From NCBI GenBank assembly GCA_029844215.1, contig CM056724.1, positions 73,241,093 to 73,305,092 on the forward strand: DNA of 64,000 nt, read 5' to 3'. How positions within the stretch are numbered: position 1 is the first letter of the stretch; the number at the start of each line of letters is the position of its first letter. The position numbers and the translations under genes were made by a program. Under the pieces are notes generated by a model. The model saw nothing but the letters and a program-made list of their open reading frames with translations. It had not been told where the DNA came from and did no database searches. Positions 11,577 to 23,990 of the stretch are shown here, in pieces. The stretch is from Przewalskia tangutica. Taxonomy: Eukaryota > Streptophyta > Magnoliopsida > Solanales > Solanaceae.

Positions 11577-12332
11577 TGAACCGCCTAGTTTGAGTATATC
11601 CTTAACCCTGTAGATACTTGTATGTGTTGATGTTAATGATGTGTTAAGTGTTATGTTCGGATAGCTTTGTGCTATAGTGTGATTTAAAAATCTGGTTAGT
11701 GTGAGATGGAAGTGGTAGCTTTCATGATGTGATTCGCGAGATTGTTACGTGTCGGGAGCGAGGGCTTGACGCGATTGTGGGTCGGGTTGAGGGCGTGATA
11801 CGGGTCAACCGTGGCCGGATTAAGGTGGGTCGGTTAGGTGGTCGCGGTGGTAAGTCACGAGGATGCTAGGCCCAGTTTGTATGACCATCGTATGAGTTGG
11901 TGGATATGTTCGACGAGCGGATCGTGAGGCGGGAGCGGCCTTAGAAGATCGAGGTTAGTAAGATGACCAAGTTTGGAGGTAGTGACTCCAAGGGTTGGAA
12001 ACAGAAGCGTTGGCGGAAGTGTGGTACGGATACTAGAAAGAGTTCGAGTGTTTGAGAAGGGTACAACAAGATGGGGGAAAAGTGAACGTGTGTGATCGTT
12101 TCTTTTGTGAAATGAAGGTGTGAAGGGGGTATATTTTTTTAGACCTCTGGTAAGGGGTTTTTGTGATGATTAGAGGTGTTTCCTCGTTAACTTGGGTTTA
12201 AGTATTGGTGCGTTTGTTATTTTTTTTATGGCCAGGTGTGGCATGATTGTTTTCGTGCGTATAGCAGTGAAGGCTATACTAGCGCATGTTTGTGTTGAGA
12301 CTTGAGAAGGAACATTCGGGACGAATGTTTCT
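11577..12332 (+). other. Noncoding 3' spacer of element B
   Basis: Occupies the place of pol. It aligns through short words with the spacers of A and E units, from TATCCTTAACCCTGTAGA to the palindrome AACATTCGGGACGAATGTT at 12311-12329. A hairpin CGGGTTGA (11783-11790) with TCAACC-G (11805-11811) carries a base-pair-preserving difference from the A units. I see no conserved reading frame. Confidence 0.7.
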
Positions 12333-12344
12333 AAGGAAGGAGAA
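12333..12344 (+). other. Polypurine tract of element B
   Basis: AAGGAAGGAGAA directly before the 3' LTR start, preceded by the palindrome at 12311-12329. It is the expected plus-strand primer site for reverse transcription. Confidence 0.85.
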
Positions 12345-15300
12345 TGTTATACCGTGTTTCCAGTATATGCGTGGGGCGTGCGTAGAGAATTTGAGCCTTA
12401 AGTTAGGCAAAGGATCGAATTTTGGGCACAAGTGCGATTGGAGTCGTTTTTCGGCGAGGCGTTTCCACGACTTACGTTGGGAAAATTCGGCTATGTCATT
12501 TAGTATTTTTGCGGATTTTTCCGAGCAACGAAATGTTTTGGACAGCGGGAGGTGACACTTGTCACCCTCATTTGAAGCGATAATGGGTTGGCGGTTGGTC
12601 ACGGGTTGGAGGCTATTGGCTCCTTGTTTTGGCCTTGTTTGTGGCTTGTTTTGTGGCTTGTTTTGTGCCATGTTTGGTGGAGTAGGGCTAGGGTGCACTT
12701 GGCTTGATCAAGGCCTTACACTTGCCTTGCACATGGCTTGATCTTGGCCATTGGTTGGCTTTTGGTTTTGCTATAAATACCCACAGGTTTGAAGACTTCA
12801 TTCGTCAAAAACTTCCAAGTCTTGAAACCCTCTCCTCCCCTTTGTGAGCTCTTGGCAGAGCCTTCCCCTCCCCTTTTCGTGTGGCCTTTGGCGGGGTTCC
12901 CTCCCCTTTGTGGTGCTAGTAGTGGGTACCACTAGCCTAGTTGTTTCGTATAATACCCTCCTCGTGGTATTGAAATACTTCTCTAGTATTGTTATAATGC
13001 CCAAAATACCTTAGCCTTGTACCTTGTAGTATTCCAAGATACCTCTATCGTAGAGTCAGGAAATACTACCTTTTGTCCTTTTAGTCTCAAACCGAAACCA
13101 CTAAGGAAATCTTCATAGTTGGTTGAAGTATTTGAGTAGAAGTTAGTTAGAACTTCTAAGGGTTGTTTGGAGCGGATTGGAGCGCACGGAGTAGGAGCTA
13201 AACCTTGCTCGGGATCGACATTATAACTTGGATAATTTTGGGCTTATCGAGGTAATTATCTTGTCCTCTATTGTAATTGGAAATTACATGTTTGTTAGAA
13301 TATATAGTTGAAGTATACTATATATGGAACTATACTTAGTATTCGGCAATGTCTTTTGACTTAAGCTGAAGAATAAAGAGCGAATGACGTATTTACATAG
13401 GGTGTATTGCGGTAGAATTGTGTAGGGATTCTTGAGTAGGATGGTACACGTCAGGTTAGGCGTGTAAACCCCCGGTTGGCTTGGTAGCGGCCTCGATAGA
13501 GGAGGAGATTTCTGTTGTTGCGGGAGTCTTTTGAATTTTACGTAGAATATGGAACCGTGAGGTTAGAAGTTAATTGACGTTTGTGACCTTTATAGGTGAA
13601 AGTACTAAGAGTAGCGTATTCTACTCGAGGAGTGGAAAGGGCTAGCAAAGTTGTAATACTTGGAGCATTTTGCTTATTGTCGATAAATCGTCGCGAGGTA
13701 TGTGAACCTCTTCCTATCTCTTCTAGCATGATATGTGTGAACTATGTAGTGCGGTGAGCGTACGTGTGTTAGCGTGTTTGATGTTTCTTAAAACATAAAG
13801 TGTTATAACGGCTTTATGGGAAGTTGGTTATAACAGCTTTATGTAAGTAAGAAAATACTTTGTGGTTTTAAAAGGTAACTGATGTGAATTATAACTGGCT
13901 AGTTATAATAAAGAACTTGATGTATTTCAAAAGATTTATAAATCGTTTTGAAGGGAGAGTAACACTTGGTTTTAAAGGTTTTAAAAAGAGTTATACTAGC
14001 TTTATGGGGAGTTAGGTATAATGTCTTAAGAGAGGTAAAGAAAATGGTTTACTGATGTTAAAAGTTAAGAGACTTGATCTTATAAGATAAGAGACTTAAC
14101 TTATTTGTTTTAATGTGAATGTTTGTGTGAAACCTCATTCGTGAGTAATGAGTACTTGGTTTTATTTAAAGGGATAATGTTTCTTGATTTGGAAATCAGA
14201 ATGTGTATCGACGGACCAACTGCGGCGTTAATAAAGGAAAATGTATTGAATAATGATGAATTGTATTAAAACATTAGAAACCTCCATCTGCATAGAAACT
14301 AAGATGAGATAAAATGATATTACATTTTCTAGATCATGGTCTTTGTAATAAGAATGTTGTAAACAAGAATAACCTACTCTCATGAGACATATATTACTCG
14401 ATTGTTCTAAAAGGAATCAGTGATTAAGTTTGGGAACTATGAAACCATTTGAAAATGAGAAGCTTGAGTAATTGAAACTAGGCAAAGCTGGAACTTAGGA
14501 AAGAATGTTGTTACTTGATTTTGAAAAGGAATGTGGGTTGGTCATTCTAATACTACTGTATCGGGTGACTTTTATAAAAGTAATGGATCTCTTTTAAAAA
14601 AGAACTTAACGTATGTAGTACTTTGGGGTTAAAAACCCGGACTTTGGCATAAAATGAAAGTACTTTGAGTTGTGTGAAACTTGCCTATGCTTGTTGTTGT
14701 GAAACTTGCCTATGCTTGTAATGATAGCCTTTGTTGTGCAAGTGTGGTATTTACGTATTCTGGCGTCTCTCGATAGAGGCGGTTGACTTGTTGAGAACTT
14801 ACTTGGGCGTCTTTGGCGGTGATGGAGAATTCCACGGGTATGTTTCCATTTTGATTCTTGTCTTGTTGTTGATGTCACATGGGCGTACCTACCGTCTGAT
14901 ATTCAGGGGCATGCGGCCATGCGGCGGGTTGATTACCGATATATGGTTATTCTGCGCAACATGGGCGTGTCTACACCGTCACGATATCCGGGGCATGTGG
15001 CGTGCGGCGAGGTTGACCACCCGATATCTTTATTGAGGTTACATGGGCATGTCTACCGTCACGATATTCCTAGGGCATGTGGCCATGCGGCCTTATTGTG
15101 TGTTGCATCATGGACATGTCTACACTGCCGTCACGATTCGGGGCATGTGGCCATGATGCGAACATGATGGGTGTGGTGGCGTGAGACCCATAGTTATATT
15201 TAGTGGTGACTTTGAGGCGTGAGTCACGACTTGGCTAACTTTTATGTTGCGTCTTGTATTTTGGTTATCATACATGTCTCACGCTTTATATATGTTATGA

Positions 15301-15749
15301 TTTAAGCTGCGATATTCTGATTTCACATACAGTACTGTTATGCCGACCTCCTTGAGGCTGCGTTCATGCCGCGGTAGAAGTACATCGATCGTGGATCCTC
15401 GCTCTTGGGATCTCGATTCAGCGTTTTGGGAAGCTCCGTTTCTCGGAGGCTTATCTTTTGGTATGTGTTCCACGAGTTGTAGGTTCTTGTACATTCGGGG
15501 TATGGCGGGGCCACTGTCGTCATAGTTATTGTAAATCTTAAGTGCATGTAATCTTGTTGTGGCGGGGTTTGTAAAAGGATTAAAGCTATTCGGAGTTTTA
15601 TGTATACACCGAAGGCAAGCTGTTTTGGTTGCTGTTTATTCATTATATCTCTTGTTTAATGACTCATGTTTTATGTTCGCTGATTTTCTCGATGTATGTA
15701 TCACTAGGGTGCGGGGTAAGGCACGATGCGAACCCGAGCGGTCGTTACA
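12345..15749 (+). repeat. LTR B-3'
   Basis: TGTTATACCGTG to GTCGTTACA, 3405 bp, with the same block order and cassette type as the 5' LTR. The C tract is only five long here against twelve in the partner, and most other differences are losses of one or two bases in CCGG, CTG or CGTACG contexts. Confidence 0.9.
12772..12779 (+). promoter_or_regulatory. TATA box of LTR B-3'
   Basis: TATAAATACCC at the position matching 7160 in the partner LTR. Confidence 0.65.
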
Positions 15750-15754
15750 AGTTT
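15750..15754 (+). repeat. Target duplication AGTTT, right of element B
   Basis: Second copy of AGTTT, directly after the terminal CA. The sequence that follows (AAGATGGGAGTGGTAGC) continues the interrupted A spacer. Confidence 0.9.
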
Positions 15755-15830
15755 AAGATGGGAGTGGTAGCTTATGGCGTGAATTAGTAAGATTGTTCGG
15801 ATTGGGAACAAGAGTTTGGCGCGATAATTT
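15755..15830 (+). other. Remnant of first A unit's spacer with deleted end
   Basis: Matches the spacer segment GGAAGTGGTAGCTTTCATG onward seen near 30058, then breaks off at GCGATAATTT and joins the next LTR. About 600 bp including the polypurine tract are missing compared with complete units. Confidence 0.75.
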
Positions 15831-16228
15831 ATTATACCGTATTTCAGTATATGCGTGAGGCGTACGTATAAAAATTTAAGCCTTAAGGATTGTCAAGGTT
15901 CGAATTTGGGCACAAGTGCCGAAAAGAATCGTTTTTCGACGAAACGTTTTACAAGACTTGCGAAGGGAAAATTCCGGCTATGTCATTTCTAATATTTGCG
16001 GATTTTTCCGAGAGACGAAACATTTTGGACCAACGGGAGGGTGACATGTGTTACCCTCACATTGGTGGACTTGAGGCGTCCATTGGGACGAATTGGACCA
16101 CTTTAGTTGGTAGGATATTTTGTGCAAGTTGGTGTGGTAGATGGATAAGGTACACATGGTTAAATCCTAGCCCTACACTTGCCTAACACTTGGATGGATC
16201 TTGGCCATTGGTTGGCCATTGCTTGACC

Positions 16229-16236
16229 TATAAATA
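16229..16236 (+). promoter_or_regulatory. TATA box of LTR A-L2
   Basis: TATAAATACCCC about 400 bp into the LTR, in the context GCTTGACC-TATAAATA shared by all later A LTRs. Confidence 0.7.
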
Positions 16237-17029
16237 CCCCTCTAAGTTGATGAACTTCTTCATCCTAAAATCATTTCAAGTCTTGAAATCCTCCCTTTTA
16301 TGAGTTGTGTTCGTCAAACCCACTTTTTGAGAAGCCTTGGCCGAGAATACACCCTCCCCCCTTGCCTAGTTGTTTCGTATAATACCCCCTTTGTGGTATA
16401 GAAATACTCTCCAAGTATTGTTATAATGCCCAAATACTTTAGCCCAAATACCTTGTAGTACTTTCCAAAAGTTACCTCTATACGTAGAGCCCGAAAATAC
16501 TATTATACTTTCCTTTAGCCACTAAACAAAACCCTAAGGAAAACCTTCATAGTCGGTTGAAGTGTTAAGTAGAAGTTGCGTAGAACTTCTAAGGGTTGTT
16601 TGGAGCGGGTTGGAGCGCACGGAGTAGGAGCTTAACGTTGCTCAGGAGCGACATTAAACTTGGATAATTTTGGGCTCATCGAGGTAAATACTACTGTCCT
16701 TCTATTGTAATTGGGAATTACATACTGTAGTTGTATAGAAATGAATATAAGATTCATAGAAGAGAATTGAACTGTAATAGAAGGATATTACAGAAAAGAC
16801 TTGAACTGAAATCACATCAGAAGAATATTTAGTAGAAGATTAAACTGTACTTACATAGGACTGTATTTACAGTAGACTGATAACCTTTATTGGTTGAATG
16901 TTCTGCGAGTAGCATGTGCTACTTGGAAGGTGGACAAGGCTAGCCGGGTTATAGTCGTGGAGCGTTTTGCTTATAGTCGATAATCGTCGCGAGGTATGTG
17001 ATTCTTCCTATACTCTTGAGCATGAAGTA

Positions 17030-17370
17030 TTTTAAAAGAATATATATATAGTACGGTAGACGTACGTGTGGCAATGTCTTTTGACTTAAGCCTGAATAAT
17101 ATATATATATAGTATGGTAGACGTACGTGTGCTAACTGAATATAGTTGTACGGCAATGTCTTTTGACTTAAGCCTGAATAATATATATATATATATATAG
17201 TATGGTAGACGTACGTGTGCTAACTGAATATAGTTGTACGGCAATGTCTTTTGACTTAAGCCTGAATAATAAGAACCTTGAAATATTTTTAAAGGAATAT
17301 ATATATAGTAGGCGTCGTGTGTTAGCGAATGTAGTGTTACGGCAATGTCTTTTGACTTAAGCCTGAATAA
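17030..17370 (+). repeat. AT-rich tandem repeat, period about 82 bp, in LTR A-L2
   Basis: GGCAATGTCTTTTGACTTAA recurs at 17070, 17152 and 17240 and again near 17340, separated by (TA)n tracts and GTAGACGTACGTGTG. Matching arrays occur in the other A LTRs at about 35090-35410, 39650-39975 and 45600-45925. Element D has a shorter related array at 55780-55895. The TA tract length varies between units. Confidence 0.85.
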
Positions 17371-19504
17371 TAAAGAATCTTGAAGTATTTCAAAAGATTA
17401 AGAAACCTTTTTGAAAGAAGAGTAATACTTGGTTTTGAAAACATAAGAGTTATACTAGCTTTATGGGAATATAGGTATAACGTCTTAAGAGAGAGATAAA
17501 GAGAATGGTTTACTGATTTTTAGAAGTTAAGAGACTTGATCTTAAAAGATAAGATACTTGACTTAAAAGAATTAATATGAATTTTGTGTGAAACCTCATT
17601 CGTGAGTAATGAGTACTTGGTTTTAAAAGGAATAATGTTTCTTGATTTGGAAATCGAGAATGAGTGTCGACAAACCAACTGCAGCGTTAATAAAGGGAAA
17701 TGTAATGACTAATGAAGTATTATTAAGAACAGTAGAAACCTCCATCTGCATAGAAGATAAGATGAGACAAAATGATATTACATTTTCTAGATCATGGATG
17801 CTTTAATAAGATGGTTATAAACAAGAATAAAGCGCTCACACATATGGCATATGTTACTCAATTGTTTTAAAAGAGATTAAGACATTGAACTATGAAACTT
17901 TTCTAAAATAAAGAGACTTGAGTAATTGAAATTAGGCAAACTGGAACTTTAGGGAAAGGAAAGGCATTGTGTTGTCTTAAATTGGTTTAAAACATAAAGT
18001 GTTATAACATCTTTATGGGAAGTTAGTTATAACGACTTTATGAGAACAAAAGAAGGGTTTTATCATTGGTTTTAATGTGGTAACTTGACTTTAAAAAGAG
18101 AAGTGTTTTGGTCCAAAAAGAAGGCATGGTATTGCCTTAATTTGGTTTTACAAAGGAAAGTATGGAAGTTGTTTTGGTTTACTTAAAAAGATGTAAGTCA
18201 CTCTATTTTTATACTAAGGGTATCGGGTGACTTTTATAAAAGGAATGGATCTCTTAAAAGGAATTTAACGTCGTAGTACTTTAGGAGTTAAAACACGGAC
18301 TTTGACATAAAATGAAAGTACCTTGAGTTGTGTATAACTTGCCTATGCTTGTTGTTGTGAAACTTGCCTATGCTTGTTGTGATAGCCTTTGTTGTGCAAG
18401 AATTGTGTTTCTATACTACCGCGTCTCTCGATGGAGGGCCGGTTGACTTGCTGAGAACTTACTTGGGCGTCTGGCGGTGTGGAGAATTCCGCAGTGCGCT
18501 CGCGTTGATAGTGTTATTCCATGGACTAGCTCTCCGTGGGGTTTCTTCTTGTTCGGCCTTGGTACACGGTGGTGGCTTTCGTACTTGCCGTCTCATGGCT
18601 GATTCGGCCTTGGTACACGTAGTTAGCCCTCGCACTTGCCCCGTTCAGTGTAGTGACGAAGTCTCGTGATACGGCCTTGGTACCTGGTAGTTAGCCCTCG
18701 TACTTGCCCCGGTCAGCTACGTGGCCGGCCTTGGTATCTGGTAGTCGGCTTTCGTACTTGCCCCGTGTCAGCTTCGTGGTTTGGTTGTATTGTATTGTTA
18801 ATACGGCTTTGGCATCAGGTAGGACTTGGTGTTCAGGTGTACTTCTTGGTGTTATCATATCATAGACTGCCGGCAGTGAGGAAGGTATTCCACGGGCATG
18901 ATTGATGTTGTGGGCGTGAGACCCAATATTTATATTTGAGTAATGACTTGGAGGGCGTGAGTCCTCCTGATATCTTATTATATGTGTGTCTTGTAGTTTG
19001 GTTATCATACATGTCTCTGCTTTATATAGACTATTATGATTTCATTCTGATATTCTGATTTACATACTTAGTACTGTTATCTTGACCTCGCCCGAGGCTG
19101 CGTTCATCTGCAGTAGAGTACATCATTTGTCGATCCCCGCGTTTAGGATCACATCAGCGTATTGGGAAGCTCCGTTCCTTCGGAGGCTTATCTTTTGGTA
19201 TGTTACCCTGAGTATGTAGGTTCTTGTACATTCAGGGGTATGGCGGGGCCCTGTCCCGTCATAGTTGTTGTATAAATCTTAAGTGCATGCTTTGTTGTGG
19301 GCAGGGTTGTAAGGATTAAACTGTTCAACTTTGTAATTACTTATATATATGTCGAAAGGTGATTTTCTCTCAGGTAAAATGTGTCTCATTTCACATTTTG
19401 TTTCATGTATTATTTTTATGTTCCGCTGATTACTCTGATGTATGACTACTTGGGTGCTCGGGTAAGGCTCCAGTCACGGGCCCGGGTTCGGGTCGTGACA
19501 AAAG

Positions 19505-19516
19505 TGGTATCAGAGC
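19505..19516 (+). other. Primer-binding site, second A interior
   Basis: TGGTATCAGAGC, a perfect 12-nt match to the plant initiator tRNA-Met site, four bases after the LTR end. Confidence 0.92.
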
Positions 19517-19606
19517 AGTTAATCCTCGGAAAGTGTCTACAGACCGTGTCTAGTAGAGTCTTGATTATCGGTGTGTTGTGCACCACATCTATAATCAGGA
19601 GGCTGC

Positions 19607-19611
19607 AGGAC
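19607..19611 (+). repeat. Target duplication AGGAC, left of element C
   Basis: AGGAC lies directly before TGTTATACCCCG and is repeated at 28505-28509. Removing C and one copy restores the leader sequence GGCTGCAGGACATTTAGG found in other units. Confidence 0.95.
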
Positions 19612-20013
19612 TGTTATACCCCGTATTTTCAAAGTATGTACGTAAGGACGTACGTAGAAAATTTGAACTTGAAGATTTGGCTTGGCCGATTTATTTTTGT
19701 GCACAACCCCCGGTTAGAGTCGTTTTTCGACGAAACGTTTTCACAGCTTTCGTAGGGAAAATTCCGGCTATGTCATTTATATTTTTTGCGGATTTTTCCG
19801 AGAGGCGAAGCGTGTTGGACCAACAAGAGGCGCGGCAGCACTCTCATTGGTGGAGTGTGGGCGGTAAAGGTGGCCGAAAGTGAGGCCTTTGTGGTCAAGG
19901 GTTGGTAGGATATTTTGTGTGTTAGTTGGTTAGGGTGCACTTGGCAAGATCTTGGCCCTACACTTGCTATGCACTTGGCAAGATCTTGGCCATTGGTTGG
20001 CCTTGGCTTGTCC

Positions 20014-20021
20014 TATAAATA
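20014..20021 (+). promoter_or_regulatory. TATA box of LTR C-5'
   Basis: TATAAATACCC about 400 bp into the LTR, in the context CTTGTCC-TATAAATA. Confidence 0.7.
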
Positions 20022-21964
20022 CCCACCCCTTTGGAAGACTAATTCATCCATAAATTTGCCTAGTCTTGAAAGCTCTCTTTCTCCCCTTGTGAGGCCTTAG
20101 CGAGAGTCCCTCTCCCCCTTGGCGAGAGTTCCCCACAGTGGGGTAGTAGGGTATACACCCACTCCTTGTGGTGCTAGCCAGTGGGTACCACTAGCCTAGT
20201 AGTTTTCGTATAAATACCCCTCTTGGTAGAAATACTCTCAAAAGTATTGTTATAATGCCCAAAATACCTTAGCAATATACCTTGTAGTATTCTAAGGTTA
20301 TACCTATACTAAAAACCCATAAATACTATTATACTTCCAGTCAGTCAAAAAACCGAAACCTAAGGAAAATCTCCATAGTTAGTTGGAGTAGTAGTAGAAG
20401 TTGGTTAGAACTTCTAAGGGTTGTTTGGAGGCGGGTCGAGGCTTGGAGTAGGAGCTAAACCTTGCTCAGGATCGACATTTAAACTCTTATAATTATGGGC
20501 TTATCGATGTAATTATCTTGTCCCCCTATTGTAATTGGAAATTACATGTTGTTAGAATATATAGTTGGAGTATACTATATATAGAAGCGACGTAGTCTGT
20601 CGGCAATGTCTTTTGACTTAAGCTTTGAAGAATAAGAATCGAATGTAATTACATAGGGTGTATTCTGATGAGACTTGTGTAGCATTCTTGTGAAGTAGAA
20701 TTGTACACGTCAGGTTAGATGTATAAACCCCACCGGTTGGCTTGATGGCGGCCTCGATAGAGAGGAGATTTCTGTTGTGGCGGGAAAATGTACCGAATTT
20801 TACGTAGAATGTTCTACGATAAGATCTAGATGTTAATAAAGCGCCTTGTGGCCTTATAGGTTGAAGTACTACGTGTGGCGCGATCTACTTGGCTTAGGAG
20901 TGGCGGCGGCGAGGTACTTGGGCGTTTTGCTATTAGTCGATACTCGTCGCGAGGTATGTGAACCTCTTCCTATCTCTTCTAGCATGATATGTGTGAACTA
21001 TGTAGTACGGTGAGCGTACGTGTGCTAAGCGTATGTTATTGGTTTAAAACATAAAGTGTTATAACGGCTTTATGGGAAGTTGGTTATAACGACTTTATGT
21101 TGGTAAGAAAATACTTGTGGTTTTAAAAGGTAAGATTTAAACTATAAGCGGCTTGTTATGTGTTAATAAAGAACTTGAAGTAATACTTGGTTTTGAAAAC
21201 TTAAGAGTTATACTAGCTTTATGGGAAGTTAGGTATAACGGCTTAGAATGTTTCTTGATTTGAAATCGAGAATGTGTATCGACAAACCAACTGCGGCGTT
21301 AATAAAAGGAAATGTTTTGTGATTAAGTATTATTAAAACGGTGAAACTTCCATGCATAGAAGCTAAGATGAGACAAAATGATATTTCTAGGTCATGGTGT
21401 TTGTAATAAGATTGTTATAAACAAGAATATCCTACTCATATAAGGCTTATGTTTCTCAGATGGTTTAAAAGAGAATTATATTCTTAAATAAATAAGGCTA
21501 GGAACTACGAAACCTTTCTAAAATAAGAAACGTGAACATTTGAAATTAGGCAAACTTGGACGTTTGAAAAAGAATGTTGTTACTTGGTTTTACTAAGAGA
21601 AGTGTTTTGATTCACTTCAAAAGATAATCACTCTATTGTTATATACTACGGGTATTGTGTGACTTTTGTGAAAGTAACATATCTTTAAAGAGTTATTGTA
21701 TAAAGTACTTTGGGGATAAAAACCCGATCTCGTAAATCATATAGTAGAAAGTACCTTATGTGTGGATAACTTGATTGTATTGGTTTGTGATAGCCTTGTA
21801 ATACCTTCGTGTTGATTTGATAATTAATCATATTAGGATGCTACGTGTGATAGTGATTGTGATGGTTGTGTAAAGGGTTTTCCTTGATTGTGCTTATGTT
21901 GTTTAAGCGATAAACCGTTATGTTGGTATTATACCACTCACCGTGTTTACGGGGTTAAGCGCCT

Positions 21965-22200
21965 CCGATGCGGGGTAGACTCGTGATGCAGGACCGTGAT
22001 TCGAGAATACCTCATGCGGGTCAGGGGCTATGCGAGCTACGAGAGTTCGAGTTAGTGTGCGGCCTTTATGGTCATGCGGTCTATGTGGCCGTGCGGTGCG
22101 AGTCGGGCGATGCGGGAGTAGCTACCCTCGATGCGGGGTTATACCTCATGCGGGCCTATGAGATTGGCCTATGCGAGGCTGCGGGAGTTCGGGGCTAAAC
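21965..22200 (+). repeat. LTR cassette, ATGCGGG type
   Basis: Irregular repeats of CTCATGCGGG, TATGCGAG and GGTCATGCGG in the variable LTR slot, preceded by GCGCCTCCGATGCGGGG. Related cassettes are at 28060-28262 and in element D LTRs (56240-56470, 63525-63745). This links C and D LTRs to each other more than to A, B or E. Confidence 0.7.
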
Positions 22201-23013
22201 GCGCACATTTGATAATGCGAGCGGCGACGGCTTTGATCATGTGGCGATCTGACAGATATCATGATCTGATTTATGACCTTGTTAATGCGTAGGTGTTAGT
22301 AGTCGGCTATGCCTTACTTACATCTTTATTTTATTTGAACAGTGGGACACATTGTTCGTGTGTATTCCTTGGTGCTTTTCTATCATTGGCTAGCGGTGAG
22401 GAAGGTATTCCACGGGCATGATTGATGTTGTGGGCGTGAGACCCGTTGTTATATTGAGTGGTGACTTGAGGCGTGAGTCACGACTAGACATGATCGCTTA
22501 TTTATTGTGGCGTAGTTTGGTTATCATACATGTCTCCTGCTTTCTATAGACTACTATGATTTCATTTCTGATATCTTCATGTTTCACATACTTGGTACTG
22601 TTATCGACCTCGCCGGAGGCTGCGTTCATCTGCGAGTTGAGGTACGCGATCGTTGATCCTAGTTCTCGAGTCACGTTCGGCGTATGGGAAGCTCCGTTTC
22701 TCGGAGGCTTATCGATGGTATAGTCCTGTCGTTGTAGGTATTTACATTCGGGGTATGGCGGGAGCCTGTCCGCCATTGTTGTCGTATCATTCTTAGATAT
22801 GCATGTAATCGTTGTAGGCGAGTTGTAATGGGATGTATCTGTTCGGTTTTAAAAAAATTGATTTATATATATATGCCGTAAGGCAAGTTTTCTCCGATTA
22901 CTGTTTCTTACTTCATAATATTTTCATGTCTTGTTTATGTTCGATTACTCGATGTTGTGTCACTAGGGTGCGGGGTAAGGCACGATCCACGGGCAGGTTG
23001 GTCGTGAATAAAG

Positions 23014-23025
23014 TGGTATCGAAGC
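23014..23025 (+). other. Primer-binding site of element C
   Basis: TGGTATCGAAGC, matching the initiator tRNA-Met site except at the CAG position. Confidence 0.8.
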
Positions 23026-23211
23026 GATTAATCCTCGGAAGGTGTCTCTGAACCGTATCGATGAAGTCTTGATTATCGGTGTGTTGTGCACCACACGATA
23101 ATCGAGGAGGCTATAGGTATTTAGGATTGGTTTCTATTCTTCTCACTCGAGATCGTGCCTTAGAGGCGTGTTGTAGCTGGACCTCTAACGTATTTCTTTC
23201 CACTTACCGTT

Positions 23212-23990
23212 ATGCCTCCGCGTAGGGCAACGGGCCCGGGAGGGCAAAGCGGCCGAGGAGGCTGCAGTAAGTCTGAGAGGGTTACGTGAGCACGAGCCCA
23301 ATCATCACTGAGGTGGTGCTTCGTTCGGGAGTTTTGCGGCGTCACTAGCCCCAGAGTTTAGCGGCGGAAGTTCCTCTGCGGCCATGATATTTGAACCTTG
23401 ATTCCACGGCCAGAGCGATGAATTTAGATTGCAAGAAAGCGACCTGTTACTAGATATGGATTTGGCTACGAGAGTGTACCGATGTACGCGAGTCTTGATG
23501 ACTATCTAATAGAGGTTGTGCAGTAATTCTTGATTAGGCTTGAGAATGGCACGTATGCGGGCTTATGCGCGGCGAAAGCGTAGAGATCGGCGGGTTAACG
23601 GCGGCGAGAGAGGCGGAGCGGCGAGGTCCTTTAGTAACTTTTGGCGAGTCGCCACCGCTGTGAATAGATTATGCACATCCACGGTCTGCGAAAGGTCCTC
23701 CACGAGGTTCGGGGCGTTCGGGGTATGCAGGAGTTGGTGAGCTCTAGAGCTTCCGATTCACTACTGGCGTAGGTTCCGGCCACCGGATTCGATTTTCCCC
23801 GGTGTTCCGCAGTGTGACGTCGTCCCGAGAATGTCATCTTTTAGTTAGTACTTGTTTTACCTACGGCCGTCGAGTCGATGTCGAAAGAGTGTCCTTGTAG
23901 GAGGACTTAGCCTTGAGATTGATGGGTAGTCGTCACCTTGTAGCTATCGCCTACAGGCGAGTTTGATTAGACGACTTAAGGGAGTGGAAG
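23212..23990 (+). pseudogene. gag: gag relic of element C with central deletion
   Basis: The start MPPRRAT at 23212 resembles the gag start of element D (MPPRKAT). After about 230 bp the sequence jumps from the N-terminal part to the GAGAGTGTACCGATG stretch (23470) that normally follows the gag core. The central gag domain is therefore missing. The basic stretch MARMRAYARRKRRDRR (23545) matches the region before the zinc knuckles. No zinc knuckle can be recognised after it. This gag could not make a particle. Confidence 0.7.

Larger units (their letters stand above)
6734..15749 (+). mobile_element. Element B: complete gag-only LTR retrotransposon nested in array A
   Basis: 9.0-kb element with two similar 3.4-kb LTRs, a primer-binding site, gag, a noncoding spacer, a polypurine tract and a 5-bp AGTTT target duplication. 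The interior is only 2.2 kb and has no protease, RT or integrase, which is the TR-GAG layout. It would need enzymes from a related autonomous element such as D. The two LTRs share the same cassette type and differ mostly at CG-rich spots, so insertion looks recent. Confidence 0.9.
15831..19500 (+). repeat. LTR A-L2
   Basis: TTATACCGTATTTC to GGTCGTGACA, about 3670 bp; the first bases are lost in the junction with the deleted spacer. Contains the palindrome near 16039, a TATA box at 16229, an AT-rich 82-bp tandem repeat (about 17030-17370), the CATAAAG hairpin at 17992 and a GGTAGTTAGCC-type cassette (18540-18790). Its 3' end is followed by a perfect primer-binding site. Confidence 0.9.
19612..23010 (+). 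repeat. LTR C-5'
   Basis: TGTTATACCCCG to GTCGTGAATA (the last bases are altered from TGACA), 3399 bp. Holds a TATA box at 20014, the CATAAAG hairpin at 21049 and a cassette rich in ATGCGGG words (21965-22200). The full segment 22163-22773 that is missing from the partner LTR is present here. Confidence 0.9.

Noticed and set aside
6734..15749. Element B read as one more unit of the tandem array
   Set aside because: The AGTTT duplication and the clean rejoining of the flanks show a nested insertion.
16971..17156. 61-residue minus-strand frame repeated at 39595 and 45549
   Set aside because: It is a translation of the AT-rich LTR repeat, conserved only because the LTRs are.
19505..19516. Possible tRNA gene fragment
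   Set aside because: Only the 12-nt primer-binding match to initiator tRNA-Met is present; no cloverleaf surrounds it.
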